Origin: CAYYWV01 sp964475385
GTDB lineage: Bacteria; Pseudomonadota; Alphaproteobacteria; JAAXGF01
Direction: 5' to 3'
DNA length: 21,458 nt
NCBI GenBank assembly: GCA_964475385.1
Contig: CAYYWV010000045.1
Location: 1 to 21,458, forward strand
Positions 6,764 through 15,987 of this stretch are shown piece by piece (positions within the stretch are counted from its first letter, which is position 1; every line of letters begins with the position of its first letter). A program made the position numbers and the translations under genes. The notes under the pieces are model-generated. The model made no database searches, was not told where the DNA came from, and saw only the letters and a list, made by a program, of their open reading frames with translations.

Positions 6764-8029
6764 ATGGCCCGAAGGCCTTCCGACGCCGACGCCGCCGTCC
6801 GGGCCCAGTACGAGGCCTACCCTTATCCCGCCCGCGACCCGGCCGACGAGGCGCGCCGCCTGATCACCGGCTCGCCGAGCCATCTCGCCGAGGTCAACCA
6901 CTATGTCTTTGGGGGCGAGCGCGATTTCTCGCGCCCCTTCCGCGCGTTGGTCGCGGGCGGCGGCACCGGCGACGGGACGATCATGCTCGCTCAGCAGCTC
7001 GCCTGGGCGGGCGGCGCGGGGGAGGTGGTCTACCTCGACGTCTCCAAGGCCGCGCGCGCGATCGCCGAGGCGCGGGCGAAGGCGCGCGGGCTCGCCAACA
7101 TCCGCTTCGTGACCGGCTCGCTCCTCGACCTCGACCGGCTCGGCCTCGGCCGCTTCGACTACATCGACTGCTGCGGGGTGCTCCATCACCTCGCCGATCC
7201 GGCCGAGGGGCTCGCGGCGCTGGTCGCGGCGCTCGAGGCGCACGGCGGCCTCGGCCTCATGCTCTATGGCGCTTACGGACGCACCGGGGTCTATCACGCC
7301 CAGGCGATGCTGCGCCTCCTCGCCGTCCGGGGCGAGCCCGAGATGGGCGCGCGCGTCGCGCTCGCGCGCCGGCTTCTCGACGCTTTGCCCGAGACCAACT
7401 GGCTCAAGCGCAACCCTTTCGTCGGCGACCACCTCGCGGGCGACGACGCGGGGCTGTACGACCTTCTCCTCCACAGCCGCGACCGCGCCTACACCGTGCC
7501 CGAGATCGCGGCGCTCGCGCAGAGCGCGGGGCTCGCGATCACCGGCTTCATCGAGCCCGCGCTTTATGACCCGCTTTTGCATTTGGCCGACGAGGCGCTG
7601 CGCGCGCGCGTTAAAAGGCTTTCCTGGATCGAGCGCTGCGCCTTCGCCGAGCTTCTGCTCGGCAGCCTCAAGCGCCACGTGTTCTACGCCGCGCCTGCGG
7701 CCCGGGCCGAGGCGGCGGTGGCGCGCGCCGACGGCCCCGCCGCGGTGCCGGTCCTGCGCGACGGCGACGGCGCGGCGCTGGCCCGCCGGCTCAAGGGCGG
7801 GGGGCGGATCAAGGCCGAGATCGAGGGCGTAAAGATCGCCTTCGATCTGCCGCCGCTCGCCGTCGCGATCCTCGCGCGCATCGACAACCGCCGCAGCCTC
7901 GGCGCGATCCACCGCGCGCTCGCCGCCGAGGCCCCGCGCGGCCTCGACTGGCTCGCCTTCAAGGCCGCGTTCGACCGGCTTTATCGGGCCCTCAACGCGC
8001 TCAACGTCATGCTGATCCGCCGTCCGTAA
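6764..8029 (+). CDS. class I SAM-dependent methyltransferase with C-terminal extension
   Basis: A 421-aa protein. The N-terminal half is a Rossmann methyltransferase: motif I VAGGGTGDG (63-71), the acidic residue D92 closing strand 2 (YLDVS), GSLLDL at motif II, and DYIDCCGVLHHLADP (132-146), typical of small-molecule or unassigned methyltransferases. The last about 100 residues form a separate region (KIAFDLPPLAVAILARIDNR) that looks like a small helical or winged-helix domain, weakly like PqqD-type modules. The substrate is unknown. The ATG at 6764 lies 7 bp after the asparaginase stop with no strong Shine-Dalgarno, suggesting coupling. Its end is 16 bp from the end of the convergent DUF1127 gene. 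Confidence 0.85.
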   Translation: MARRPSDADAAVRAQYEAYPYPARDPADEARRLITGSPSHLAEVNHYVFGGERDFSRPFRALVAGGGTGDGTIMLAQQLAWAGGAGEVVYLDVSKAARAIAEARAKARGLANIRFVTGSLLDLDRLGLGRFDYIDCCGVLHHLADPAEGLAALVAALEAHGGLGLMLYGAYGRTGVYHAQAMLRLLAVRGEPEMGARVALARRLLDALPETNWLKRNPFVGDHLAGDDAGLYDLLLHSRDRAYTVPEIAALAQSAGLAITGFIEPALYDPLLHLADEALRARVKRLSWIERCAFAELLLGSLKRHVFYAAPAARAEAAVARADGPAAVPVLRDGDGAALARRLKGGGRIKAEIEGVKIAFDLPPLAVAILARIDNRRSLGAIHRALAAEAPRGLDWLAFKAAFDRLYRALNALNVMLIRRP

Positions 8030-8045
8030 CCCGAAGTCCTTGCCC

Positions 8046-8348
8046 TCAAGGAAGCCAAAACGGCTTGCGCCCTTCCGCTTCTGCCTCGGCCCGGGTGACG
8101 CCGATGTCGGCGAGCTGGTGGTCGTCGAGGCCGCGCAAGGCCCGGCGCTCGCGCGCCCGCTCGCGCCACAGCCACAGGGCCGCCGCCGCGCGGGCGAACC
8201 ACGCTTCGGCGAGCGCCGCCAAGCGGTCCGCGTCAAGGCCCGTCGGCCGCGCAGCGGTCTCTGCGGCCCGGACGTAGGCTCCGGCGTGGGTGATCGGAAC
8301 GGGCGAGCGCCGAACGGCGGTGGCCGAGGTCGTATTGCGAACGGTCAT
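8046..8348 (-). CDS. DUF1127 domain protein (YjiS-like)
   Basis: A 100-aa arginine-rich small protein. The C-terminal DUF1127 motif spans residues about 63-98, with RERRALRGLDDHQLADIGVT followed by an acidic helix and KPFW. In other alphaproteobacteria such proteins have been linked to RNA turnover and phosphate or stress responses, so a role as a small RNA- or protein-binding adaptor is possible. That is knowledge of relatives, not shown here. The N-terminal 40 residues are low complexity. The ATG at 8348 has a clear AGGAG Shine-Dalgarno about 8 nt upstream. It is transcribed divergently from a GcvA-type LysR gene, which is its likely regulator. Confidence 0.9.
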   Translation of the reverse strand: MTVRNTTSATAVRRSPVPITHAGAYVRAAETAARPTGLDADRLAALAEAWFARAAAALWLWRERARERRALRGLDDHQLADIGVTRAEAEAEGRKPFWLP

Positions 8349-8452
8349 GCTCTGTCTCCTGGTTCGTCGCCGCCTTGCGCGTGCGATGCGTTGGCTTGGA
8401 CCTATCGCTACCCTCCAAATGACGTTCCGACAAACGACCTTTTCTTATTACA

Positions 8453-8468
8453 AAGATTAGGCAGTCTT
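8453..8468. promoter_or_regulatory. candidate LysR-type regulator box
   Basis: AAGATTAGGCAGTCTT is an imperfect dyad with AAGA/TCTT ends, in the intergenic region between the LysR gene and its divergent neighbour. It contains ATTAG, the reverse complement of the CTAAT element reported for E. coli GcvA sites. The assignment is inference from position and shape. Confidence 0.35.
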
Positions 8469-8497
8469 ATGCGAAACGCGTTGCGAACGTCCCTTTT

Positions 8498-8525
8498 TCC
8501 TTTCTGGAGAATCCAAGAGAAAGGA
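8498..8525 (+). other. leader inverted repeat covering a Shine-Dalgarno
   Basis: Perfect 8-bp inverted repeat TCCTTTCT (8498-8505) and AGAAAGGA (8518-8525) around a 12-nt loop, in which GG and CC could extend the pairing. The right arm is the purine-rich Shine-Dalgarno of the short ORF starting at 8530, so folding of an RNA would hide that ribosome-binding site. Confidence 0.4.
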
Positions 8526-8529
8526 CAAT

Positions 8530-8568
8530 ATGAACAGTTTATTAAAAAAATCCTGTCCCGGGGCTTGA
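8530..8568 (+). CDS. possible 12-codon leader peptide upstream of lysR
   Basis: ATG at 8530 follows AAAGGA by four bases and opens a 12-codon frame encoding MNSLLKKSCPGA, ending with TGA at 8566-8568. Codons 4-7 are TTA TTA AAA AAA, which are extremely unusual in this GC-rich genome. It lies 91 bp upstream of the LysR start on the same strand. It may be a leader peptide or simply a chance frame in AT-rich DNA. Confidence 0.25.
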   Translation: MNSLLKKSCPGA

Positions 8569-8659
8569 TCGCCGCGGCGAAAGCTGATTACCTCACCTTA
8601 TTTGAGAAACGGCCCTTCCCCGGGCGGAACAGCAATGGGAGGTGCGAGGAGACGATCGT

Positions 8660-9556
8660 ATGGCGCGACGGCTTCCACCGTTGAACGCGCTCCGCGCCTT
8701 CGAGGCCGCGGCGCGCCATCTGAGCTTCACCCAGGCGGCGGGCGAGCTCAACGTGACCCAGGCGGCGATCAGCCATCAAGTCAAGGCGCTCGAGGAACGC
8801 CTCGGCGTGGTTCTGTTCCGACGGCTCAACCGGGCGCTGCTCCTGACGGACGCGGGCCAGGCTTATCTGCCGGCGGTGCGCGCCGCCTTCGACCAGATCG
8901 CCGAGGCGACCGAGCGGCTTTACGCCCAGGAGGCGCGCGGCACGCTGACGGTGAGCGTCCTGCCGTCCTTCGCCGCCAAGTGGCTGGTTCCCCGGCTCGG
9001 GCGCTTCCGCGACGCCTGCCCCGAGATCGACGTCCGGGTGTCGCCGTCGCTGCATCTCGTCGACTTCTCGCGCGAGGACGTGGACGTGGCGCTGCGTTAC
9101 GGCCGCGGGGACTGGCCCGGGATGCGGATCGACCGGCTGATGACCGAGGATATTTTCCCCGTGTGCAGCCCGCGCCTTCTCGACGGCCCCAACCCTCTGC
9201 GCGCGCCCGCCGACCTCGCCCGCCACACCCTTCTCCACGACGAGGACCACGGGAGCTGGCGCATGTGGCTGGCGGCGGCCGGGGTCGACGGGGTCGATCC
9301 GACCCACGGCACCGTGTTCACCGATTCAGGCATGCTCGTCCAAGCCGCGGTCGAAGGCCAGGGGGTGGCGCTCGCCCGTTCGGCGCTGGCCGCCGCCGAC
9401 CTCGCCGCCGGCCGGCTCGTCAAACCTTTCGACGTGACGCTGCCGGCGAGCTTCGCCTACTACGTGGTCTGCCCCGAAGCGAGCGCCGAGCGGCCCAAGG
9501 TCCGCGCTTTCCGCGACTGGGTGCTCGCCGAGGCGCGCGGGTCGGGCCGCTATTAA
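8660..9556 (+). CDS. LysR-family transcriptional regulator, GcvA-like
   Basis: A 298-aa DNA-binding regulator. The N-terminal winged helix-turn-helix is at residues about 7-64 (LNALRAFEAAARHLSFTQAA, then NVTQAAISHQVKALEERLG), with the wording typical of the GcvA subgroup. The rest is a periplasmic-binding-protein-like effector domain. ATG 8660 is preferred over the in-frame GTG at 8642 because AGGAGA at 8647-8652 is well placed for 8660. It is divergent from the DUF1127 gene, the usual layout for a LysR regulator and its target, so autoregulation plus control of DUF1127 is likely. Its TAA stop shares TTAA (9553-9556) with the convergent MFS gene. The effector is unknown. Confidence 0.93.
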   Translation: MARRLPPLNALRAFEAAARHLSFTQAAGELNVTQAAISHQVKALEERLGVVLFRRLNRALLLTDAGQAYLPAVRAAFDQIAEATERLYAQEARGTLTVSVLPSFAAKWLVPRLGRFRDACPEIDVRVSPSLHLVDFSREDVDVALRYGRGDWPGMRIDRLMTEDIFPVCSPRLLDGPNPLRAPADLARHTLLHDEDHGSWRMWLAAAGVDGVDPTHGTVFTDSGMLVQAAVEGQGVALARSALAAADLAAGRLVKPFDVTLPASFAYYVVCPEASAERPKVRAFRDWVLAEARGSGRY

Positions 9557-10746
9557 GCGGAGGCGTCCTCGCCGGGCAAAAAGGCGGCCGCGGCGGCCAC
9601 CGCGGCGGCCAGCGCCGCGAGGATCGCGAACAAAAGGGTGAAATCGCCGGTCGCCTCGCGGGTGAACGCGACCAGCGGCACGCCGAGCGCCGCGACCCCG
9701 AGAGCGGCCACGAACTTCACGCCGTAAACCGTGGCGCGCCAGCGCGGCGGGGTAAACCGGGCGAGCAGCCCGTCGCCGACCGGAAGCGCGCCGACGTTCA
9801 CGAACACGAAGGCGACGCTGACCGCAAGCAGCGGCCAGCCGGCGACGAAGCCCGCAAGCAGCAACAGCGGCGCTTGGAGCGCGTAAAGCGCGAGATAGAG
9901 CGGCTTGAGCCGGCGGCGCTCGGCGAGACGGCCGACGACGAGCTGGGCGAAGCCCGCGATCCCGTAGACCACCGAGACCATCGCCCCGACGCCCAGCGTC
10001 CCTTGCGCGAGCGTTCCCAGCCGGTCGTCGAACAGCTTGGGCAGGCCCACGGTCGTCGCCTGGAAGACGAGCCCGCCGAGGACCGCGGCGAGGATCAGCA
10101 CGACGATTGCGCGTCGGGTCTCGCGCCGCCCCTGGGGAACATGGGCCACGCGCTCCGCCGCCCCGGCATCGACAGCGCCCGCGCGTCCCACCGTGAAGAA
10201 GGCGATCCCGGTGGCGATCGAGACCAGGCCCGGAACGATGAAGGCCGCCCGCCAGCCGGCGAGATCGCTCAGCGCGCCCGCGACCAGCGCCGCGAGCGCG
10301 ACGCCGAAGTTTCCGCACATGCCGTTGAAGCCGAGCGCGCGGGTGCGCCGGGTCGCATGGCGCACCACCCAGGCGGTGCCGACCGGGTGGTAGATCGAGG
10401 CGAACAGGCCGATGCCCGCAAGCCCGATCGCGAGCGTCGCCGGGCCGGTCGCGAGGCCGGTCAGCACCGACGCCGCCCCGGTGCCGACGAAGAACACGAC
10501 CAGCATGCCGAACGCGCTCCAGCGGTCGCCGAGCCAGCCCGCCGGCAGCGCGCCCGCGCCGAAGAGCACGAAGGCCGGCGTCGCGAGCGCGAGAAGCTCC
10601 CCATAGGGGCGGTCGAAGGCGGGTCCGAGGGCGAGCACCGCGGTCGGGTACAGCAGCATGAAGAGATGGGAGTAAGCGTGCCCCGCCGCGGCGAAGCCGA
10701 GCGAGAGCCGGGCCGGCGCGGCGGCGCCTTGCGCGGTCTCAGCCAA
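9553..10746 (-). CDS. MFS transporter, fosmidomycin-resistance (Fsr)-like
   Basis: A 397-aa inner-membrane transporter of the major facilitator superfamily, with about 12 hydrophobic segments. The start of the first helix (GHAYSHLFMLLYPTAV) and SIYHPVGTAWVV resemble the Fsr-like subgroup of drug/proton exporters. The substrate is unknown. The start is a TTG at 10746; no in-frame ATG or GTG gives a full first helix, and no Shine-Dalgarno is visible. The TTG lies inside the end of the amidase gene (8-bp overlap), so translation probably depends on coupling. It is the last gene of the yciI-like/acetoacetyl-CoA synthetase/amidase operon. Confidence 0.85.
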   Translation of the reverse strand: MAETAQGAAAPARLSLGFAAAGHAYSHLFMLLYPTAVLALGPAFDRPYGELLALATPAFVLFGAGALPAGWLGDRWSAFGMLVVFFVGTGAASVLTGLATGPATLAIGLAGIGLFASIYHPVGTAWVVRHATRRTRALGFNGMCGNFGVALAALVAGALSDLAGWRAAFIVPGLVSIATGIAFFTVGRAGAVDAGAAERVAHVPQGRRETRRAIVVLILAAVLGGLVFQATTVGLPKLFDDRLGTLAQGTLGVGAMVSVVYGIAGFAQLVVGRLAERRRLKPLYLALYALQAPLLLLAGFVAGWPLLAVSVAFVFVNVGALPVGDGLLARFTPPRWRATVYGVKFVAALGVAALGVPLVAFTREATGDFTLLFAILAALAAAVAAAAAFLPGEDASA

Positions 10747-12169
10747 GGGGCGGCCGGCGGTCGGCCCAGGGGGCGGCCGCTTCGAGCTGGGCGGCGAGCC
10801 GGAACAGCACCGCCTCGCCCCCGAAAGGCGCGACGAACTGAACGCCGATGGGCAGCCCGTCCGCCGTCCAGTGGAGCGGCGCCGACATCGCCGGCGCGCC
10901 GGTCGCGTTGGCGAGCGCGGTGAACGGCGCGAAGTCGAGCATGGCCCGGAAGTAGGCGTCCGGGTCGTCGGTGGCGGGATCGAGGACGCCGATCGGGATC
11001 GGCGGGGCGGCGGTCACCGGCATCAGCATCGCGTCGCAGGTCTCGAAGGCGCGGGCGAGCGCGCGGCCCGCGCGGTGGATGGCGTTGAGCGCGTCCACAT
11101 AGGCCGCGCCGTCGACCCGCCCTTCGGCGTAGGCGAGATGCCAGGTCATGGGCTCGACGTCGTCGGGGCGGGGGGCGCGGCCGCGCAAGGCGCGGGCGGC
11201 GGCCTCGAGATCGGCCATCAGATGGGCGCGGATCAGAACCACGCGCGCGGCGTCGAGTTCGGCGCGGTCCACGGGCTCGGGCGCGGGCTCGACCCAATGG
11301 CCGAGATCGGCGAGCAGCCGCGCCGCCCGTTCCATCGCGGCCGCGACCTCGGCGTGGAGCGGGGGCTCGGGCCCGGGCTCGATCAGGGCGATGCGCAGAC
11401 GGCCCGGATCGCGCCCGACCTCGTCGCGGAAGGGCCGCTCCTTGGGCGGCGCGGCGTAGGGCGCGCCGGGCTCGGGCGCATCGACCGCATCGAGAAGCGC
11501 TGCGCTGTCGCGCACGCTGCGGCTGATCGCATGCGCGATCGCCATGCCCGCCCAGTGCTCGCCGTAGAGGGGACCGGCGGGCGTGCGCCCGCGCGTCGGC
11601 TTGAGCCCGAACAGGCCGCAGCAGGCCGCCGGCACCCGGATCGAGCCGCCGCCGTCGCTCGCATGGGCGACCGGAACGACGCCCGCCGCGACCGCCGCCG
11701 CCGCGCCGCCCGACGAGCCGCCCGGGGTCCGGGCCGGGTTCCAGGGGTTGCGGGTCGGTCCATGGAGCAGCGGCTCGGTCGTATAGCTCAGGCCGAACTC
11801 GGGGGCGTTCGTGCGCCCGAAGACGATCAGCCCTGCGCGCCGGTAGCGCGCGACCAGGGTGTCGTCGGCCTCGCAGACGTAGTCCCCGAAAAGCCGAGAC
11901 CCCATGGTCATCGGCGTGCCCCGGCACAGCGCGCCGAGATCTTTGAGAAGGAACGGCACGCCCGCGAACGGCGCGTCTTCGGGCAGGGCGGCGAGCATCG
12001 CCTCGGCCGCATCGTCGCAACGCACCGGCGCAGCGTTGAGCGAGGGATCGACCGCATCGAGGCGTTCGCGCGCGGCGTCCAGCAGCTCGCGCGGGCCGAC
12101 CTCGCCCCGGCGCACCAGCTCGGCGAGGCCGAGCGCGTCGAAGCGGTCGTACTCGGCGAACGCCGCCAC
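10739..12169 (-). CDS. amidase (amidase-signature family)
   Basis: A 476-aa cytosolic amidohydrolase of the amidase-signature family. The Ser-cisSer-Lys triad is complete: K76 (FLLKDLG), cis-serine S152 within GGSSGGAAAA, and nucleophile S176 in SDGGGSIRVPA, with the 24-residue spacing seen in FAAH. It aligns with amidases rather than the GatA subunit, since no gatB or gatC is nearby. The natural substrate is unknown. The start is GTG at 12169, five bases after the acetoacetyl-CoA synthetase stop. Upstream sequence has no strong Shine-Dalgarno, and the downstream MFS gene overlaps its end by 8 bp. Confidence 0.9.
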   Translation of the reverse strand: MAAFAEYDRFDALGLAELVRRGEVGPRELLDAARERLDAVDPSLNAAPVRCDDAAEAMLAALPEDAPFAGVPFLLKDLGALCRGTPMTMGSRLFGDYVCEADDTLVARYRRAGLIVFGRTNAPEFGLSYTTEPLLHGPTRNPWNPARTPGGSSGGAAAAVAAGVVPVAHASDGGGSIRVPAACCGLFGLKPTRGRTPAGPLYGEHWAGMAIAHAISRSVRDSAALLDAVDAPEPGAPYAAPPKERPFRDEVGRDPGRLRIALIEPGPEPPLHAEVAAAMERAARLLADLGHWVEPAPEPVDRAELDAARVVLIRAHLMADLEAAARALRGRAPRPDDVEPMTWHLAYAEGRVDGAAYVDALNAIHRAGRALARAFETCDAMLMPVTAAPPIPIGVLDPATDDPDAYFRAMLDFAPFTALANATGAPAMSAPLHWTADGLPIGVQFVAPFGGEAVLFRLAAQLEAAAPWADRRPPLG

Positions 12170-12174
12170 GGCGC

Positions 12175-14130
<1,956 letters not shown>

Positions 14131-14138
14131 AGAGCGCC

Positions 14139-14423
14139 TCACACGGCGCGGCGGAAGGGCGTAACGGTGATCCGCCGCCACACCCCGCCGGTGACGTAAG
14201 GGTCGCGCTCAAGCCAGGCGTCGAGCGCCGCCCGGGATTCGAAATCGACGATGCAGGCCGAGCCGATCATGGCGCCGTCGTCGTCGAGAAGCGCGCCGCC
14301 GCAGATCATTGTCCCGTCCGCGGCCATGCGGCGCGCGCCTTCGAGATGGGCCTCGCGGACGGCGAGGCGGCGGGCGGGCGCGTCCGCATCGGTTCCGTCG
14401 TAGGCGACCACCAGAAATTGCAT
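14139..14423 (-). CDS. YciI-like small protein
   Basis: A 94-aa single-domain protein of the YciI family (ferredoxin-like alpha/beta fold related to muconolactone isomerase). Visible family marks are MQFLVVAYDG, H26 in REAHLEG and GALLDDDGAMIGSACIVDF. The conserved histidine and an aspartate suggest an enzyme, but reactions are known for few members. ATG 14423 is chosen over an upstream TTG at 14444 because an excellent GGGAGGA lies 6-7 nt before it. It is the first gene of the four-gene operon; eight bases separate its stop from the acetoacetyl-CoA synthetase ATG. Confidence 0.9.
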   Translation of the reverse strand: MQFLVVAYDGTDADAPARRLAVREAHLEGARRMAADGTMICGGALLDDDGAMIGSACIVDFESRAALDAWLERDPYVTGGVWRRITVTPFRRAV

Positions 14424-14476
14424 CGATGTCCTCCCTGTCGACAAACGCCATCCCCTGCCTGAACCGGGCGCGCATT

Positions 14477-14496
14477 ATCGCGCGCGGGCGCGCGAT
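14477..14496. promoter_or_regulatory. perfect palindrome in the yciI/DMT divergent region
   Basis: ATCGCGCGC and GCGCGCGAT form a 9-bp inverted repeat with a GG spacer, in the 151-bp gap between the divergent YciI-like gene and the first DMT transporter. On the minus strand its outer edge reads GATAAT, a possible -10 box for the YciI operon. It could be an operator, but alternating CG is easily palindromic by chance. Confidence 0.3.
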
Positions 14497-14574
14497 TGCC
14501 CAGCGTCTTGCGCAACCCTGGCCTGAGGATTGCGCGCTGGTCGGTTCCGGCGAACGCCCATATCCTTAAGCGCC

Positions 14575-15522
14575 ATGGAGGCTCACAGTACCGTCGCCCG
14601 GGCCGATCCGGTTCGGGGGGCGTTGTGGATGGTCGGAAGCTGCGTGTTCTTCGCGCTGCTGACGGGACTGATCCGATATCTGTCGGAGACCATCGACCCG
14701 CTCGAGATCGTTTTCTTCCGCAACCTGTTCGGCATGGCGGTGATGCTGCCGTGGCTGTGGCGGCACGGGCTCGCAACGCTCAAGACCCGCCGGCTCGGCC
14801 TTTACGGCCTGCGCGCGCTCGTCGGGCTCGGCGCGATGGTCGCCTGGTTCGAGGCGATCGCGCGGATGAACCTCGCCGACGCGGTCGCGCTCAGCTTCAC
14901 GGCCCCTTTGTTCGCGACCGTGCTCGCGGTGTTCATCCTGCGCGAGGTCGTGCGCCTGCGCCGCTGGGCGGCGGTGAGCGTCGGCTTCCTCGGCGCGATG
15001 GTGATCCTGCGCCCGGGCTTCGAGACCATTCCCGCGGCCGCGATTCTCGTGCTCGCCTCGGCGGCGATGATGGGGCTTGCGGTGAACATCGTGAAGATGC
15101 TCTCGCGGACCGAGCCGACCGCGCCGATCGTCTTTTACATGGTGCTGATGCTGACGCCGGCCTCGGCGATCCCGGCGCTGTTCGTCTGGCGGACGCCGAC
15201 GGCGGAAGAGCTTCTGTGGCTGGCCGCGCTCGGCGGCACCGCGACGCTCGGCCATCTCTGCCTGGTGCGCGCCTTTTCTTACGCCGACGCGACCGCCGTT
15301 CTGCCCTTCGACTTCGTGCGGCTGCCCCTCATCGCGCTGATCGGCTACGTCGCCTTCGACCAGACGGTCGACGGCTGGACCGCGTTGGGCGCGGCGATCA
15401 TCATCGCGTCCTCGGTCTATATCGCGCGGCGCGAAGCGGCGCAGCGCCGCAGCCTCACCGTTCCGCCGCCGAGGCCCGATCCGATCCCGCCGCCGCCCGT
15501 CGGCCGCGCGCCGGGGGGTTAA
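14575..15522 (+). CDS. DMT-superfamily transporter (EamA type)
   Basis: A 315-aa inner-membrane protein with ten predicted transmembrane segments in two EamA repeats of five. The first repeat opens with GALWMVGSCVFFALLTGLI and contains the conserved FFRNLFGM and ALSFTAPLF segments. The second repeat includes ALGGTATLGHLCLVRAFSYA and the VLPFDFVRLP segment. A proline-rich cytoplasmic tail ends the protein. EamA proteins export or import small metabolites, and the substrate cannot be read from sequence. The ATG at 14575 has only a weak ribosome-binding site. The stop codon shares TTAA (15519-15522) with the convergent YkvA-like gene. Confidence 0.9.
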   Translation: MEAHSTVARADPVRGALWMVGSCVFFALLTGLIRYLSETIDPLEIVFFRNLFGMAVMLPWLWRHGLATLKTRRLGLYGLRALVGLGAMVAWFEAIARMNLADAVALSFTAPLFATVLAVFILREVVRLRRWAAVSVGFLGAMVILRPGFETIPAAAILVLASAAMMGLAVNIVKMLSRTEPTAPIVFYMVLMLTPASAIPALFVWRTPTAEELLWLAALGGTATLGHLCLVRAFSYADATAVLPFDFVRLPLIALIGYVAFDQTVDGWTALGAAIIIASSVYIARREAAQRRSLTVPPPRPDPIPPPPVGRAPGG

Positions 15523-15890
15523 GAAGCGTCGTCGTCGCGGCCAAGGAAGGCGCGCGCCGCCGCGTAGTGCGTCTCGCGCAAGCTTGAGCGCACCGCGGCG
15601 ATGGCCGCGGCGAGCACCGAGGCGTCGTCGGTGTAGCCGAGGCCGACGATGAAGTCGGGGATCACGTCGGTCGGAATGACGAAGTAGGCGAGCGCGCCCA
15701 TGAGCACCGCCTTGACGTAAAGCGGCGTCGCCCGGTCGGTCGCGCAGTAGTAGGCGGCGAGCGCGTCCTCGACGAAGGGCACGCGGCCCGCGGTGCGCCT
15801 GAGCTTGTCCCAGAAGCCTTCGGCGACGATGCGCTCGTCGTCGGCGAGCTTTTGGGCGTTGACGTCGTGCTCGGGACCGCTCGTCTCCAT
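15519..15890 (-). CDS. YkvA-like DUF1232 membrane-associated protein
   Basis: A 123-aa protein with the DUF1232 core at residues about 57-100. The signature is YFVIPTDVIPDF followed by GLGYTDDASVLAAAI. The core contains a hydrophobic hairpin, so the protein is probably inner-membrane associated. An acidic DDD lies near the C-terminus. The function of the family is unknown. The ATG at 15890 is preceded closely by AGGGG. It is convergent with the DMT gene and divergent from the dehydrogenase operon. Confidence 0.88.
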   Translation of the reverse strand: METSGPEHDVNAQKLADDERIVAEGFWDKLRRTAGRVPFVEDALAAYYCATDRATPLYVKAVLMGALAYFVIPTDVIPDFIVGLGYTDDASVLAAAIAAVRSSLRETHYAAARAFLGRDDDAS

Positions 15891-15923
15891 GCCCCTAGAA
15901 TGGGGACGCCGCCCGGCGCGCGC

Positions 15924-15939
15924 AATACGTCGAAATACG
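15924..15939. repeat. AATACG direct repeats, one helical turn apart
   Basis: AATACG occurs at 15924-15929 and again at 15934-15939, a 10-bp period, in the 97-bp divergent gap between the YkvA-like gene and the dehydrogenase gene. Direct repeats on one face of the helix are a common form of activator site; no regulator can be named. Confidence 0.25.
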
Positions 15940-15987
15940 GTGCGCGATCTGGTAAGACGCCCAAAACGCCAACCACGGAGGACGACG

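Larger units (their letters stand above)
8349..8659. promoter_or_regulatory. AT-rich divergent control region between DUF1127 and lysR genes
   Basis: This 311-bp gap is the longest in the window. Its middle part (about 8410-8610) is far more AT-rich than the surroundings, with runs such as TTTTCTTATTACAAAG. It holds an imperfect dyad at 8453-8468 (AAGATTAGGCAGTCTT) of the LysR-box kind and an inverted repeat at 8498-8525. A short ORF lies at 8530-8568 and a 12-bp perfect palindrome TCGCCGCGGCGA at 8569-8580. For DUF1127 on the minus strand, TTGTCG (8428-8433) and TAGCGA (8405-8410) are 17 bp apart and are a weak promoter guess. No tRNA or riboswitch fold was recognised. Confidence 0.5.

Noticed and set aside
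5104..6765. A 553-codon minus-strand frame that would extend the SpoU methyltransferase upstream
   Set aside because: The extra part is antisense to the asparaginase gene and lacks domain features. The MRGYFGIG start at 5640 fits the family.
8540..8590. A T-run on the minus strand next to a GC palindrome, as a possible intrinsic terminator
   Set aside because: No gene on the minus strand ends there, and the palindrome (8569-8580) is separated from the T-run by sequence that does not form a stem.
8469..8684. A 71-codon plus-strand frame starting in the AT-rich leader and running into the LysR gene
   Set aside because: It has no Shine-Dalgarno, overlaps the start of lysR in another frame and resembles nothing I know. 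The shorter 8530-8568 frame is better placed, though also doubtful.
8602..10923. A 773-codon plus-strand frame spanning the LysR and MFS genes
   Set aside because: It crosses two recognised genes in other frames or strands, is dominated by Arg/Gly/Pro and shows no family motif.
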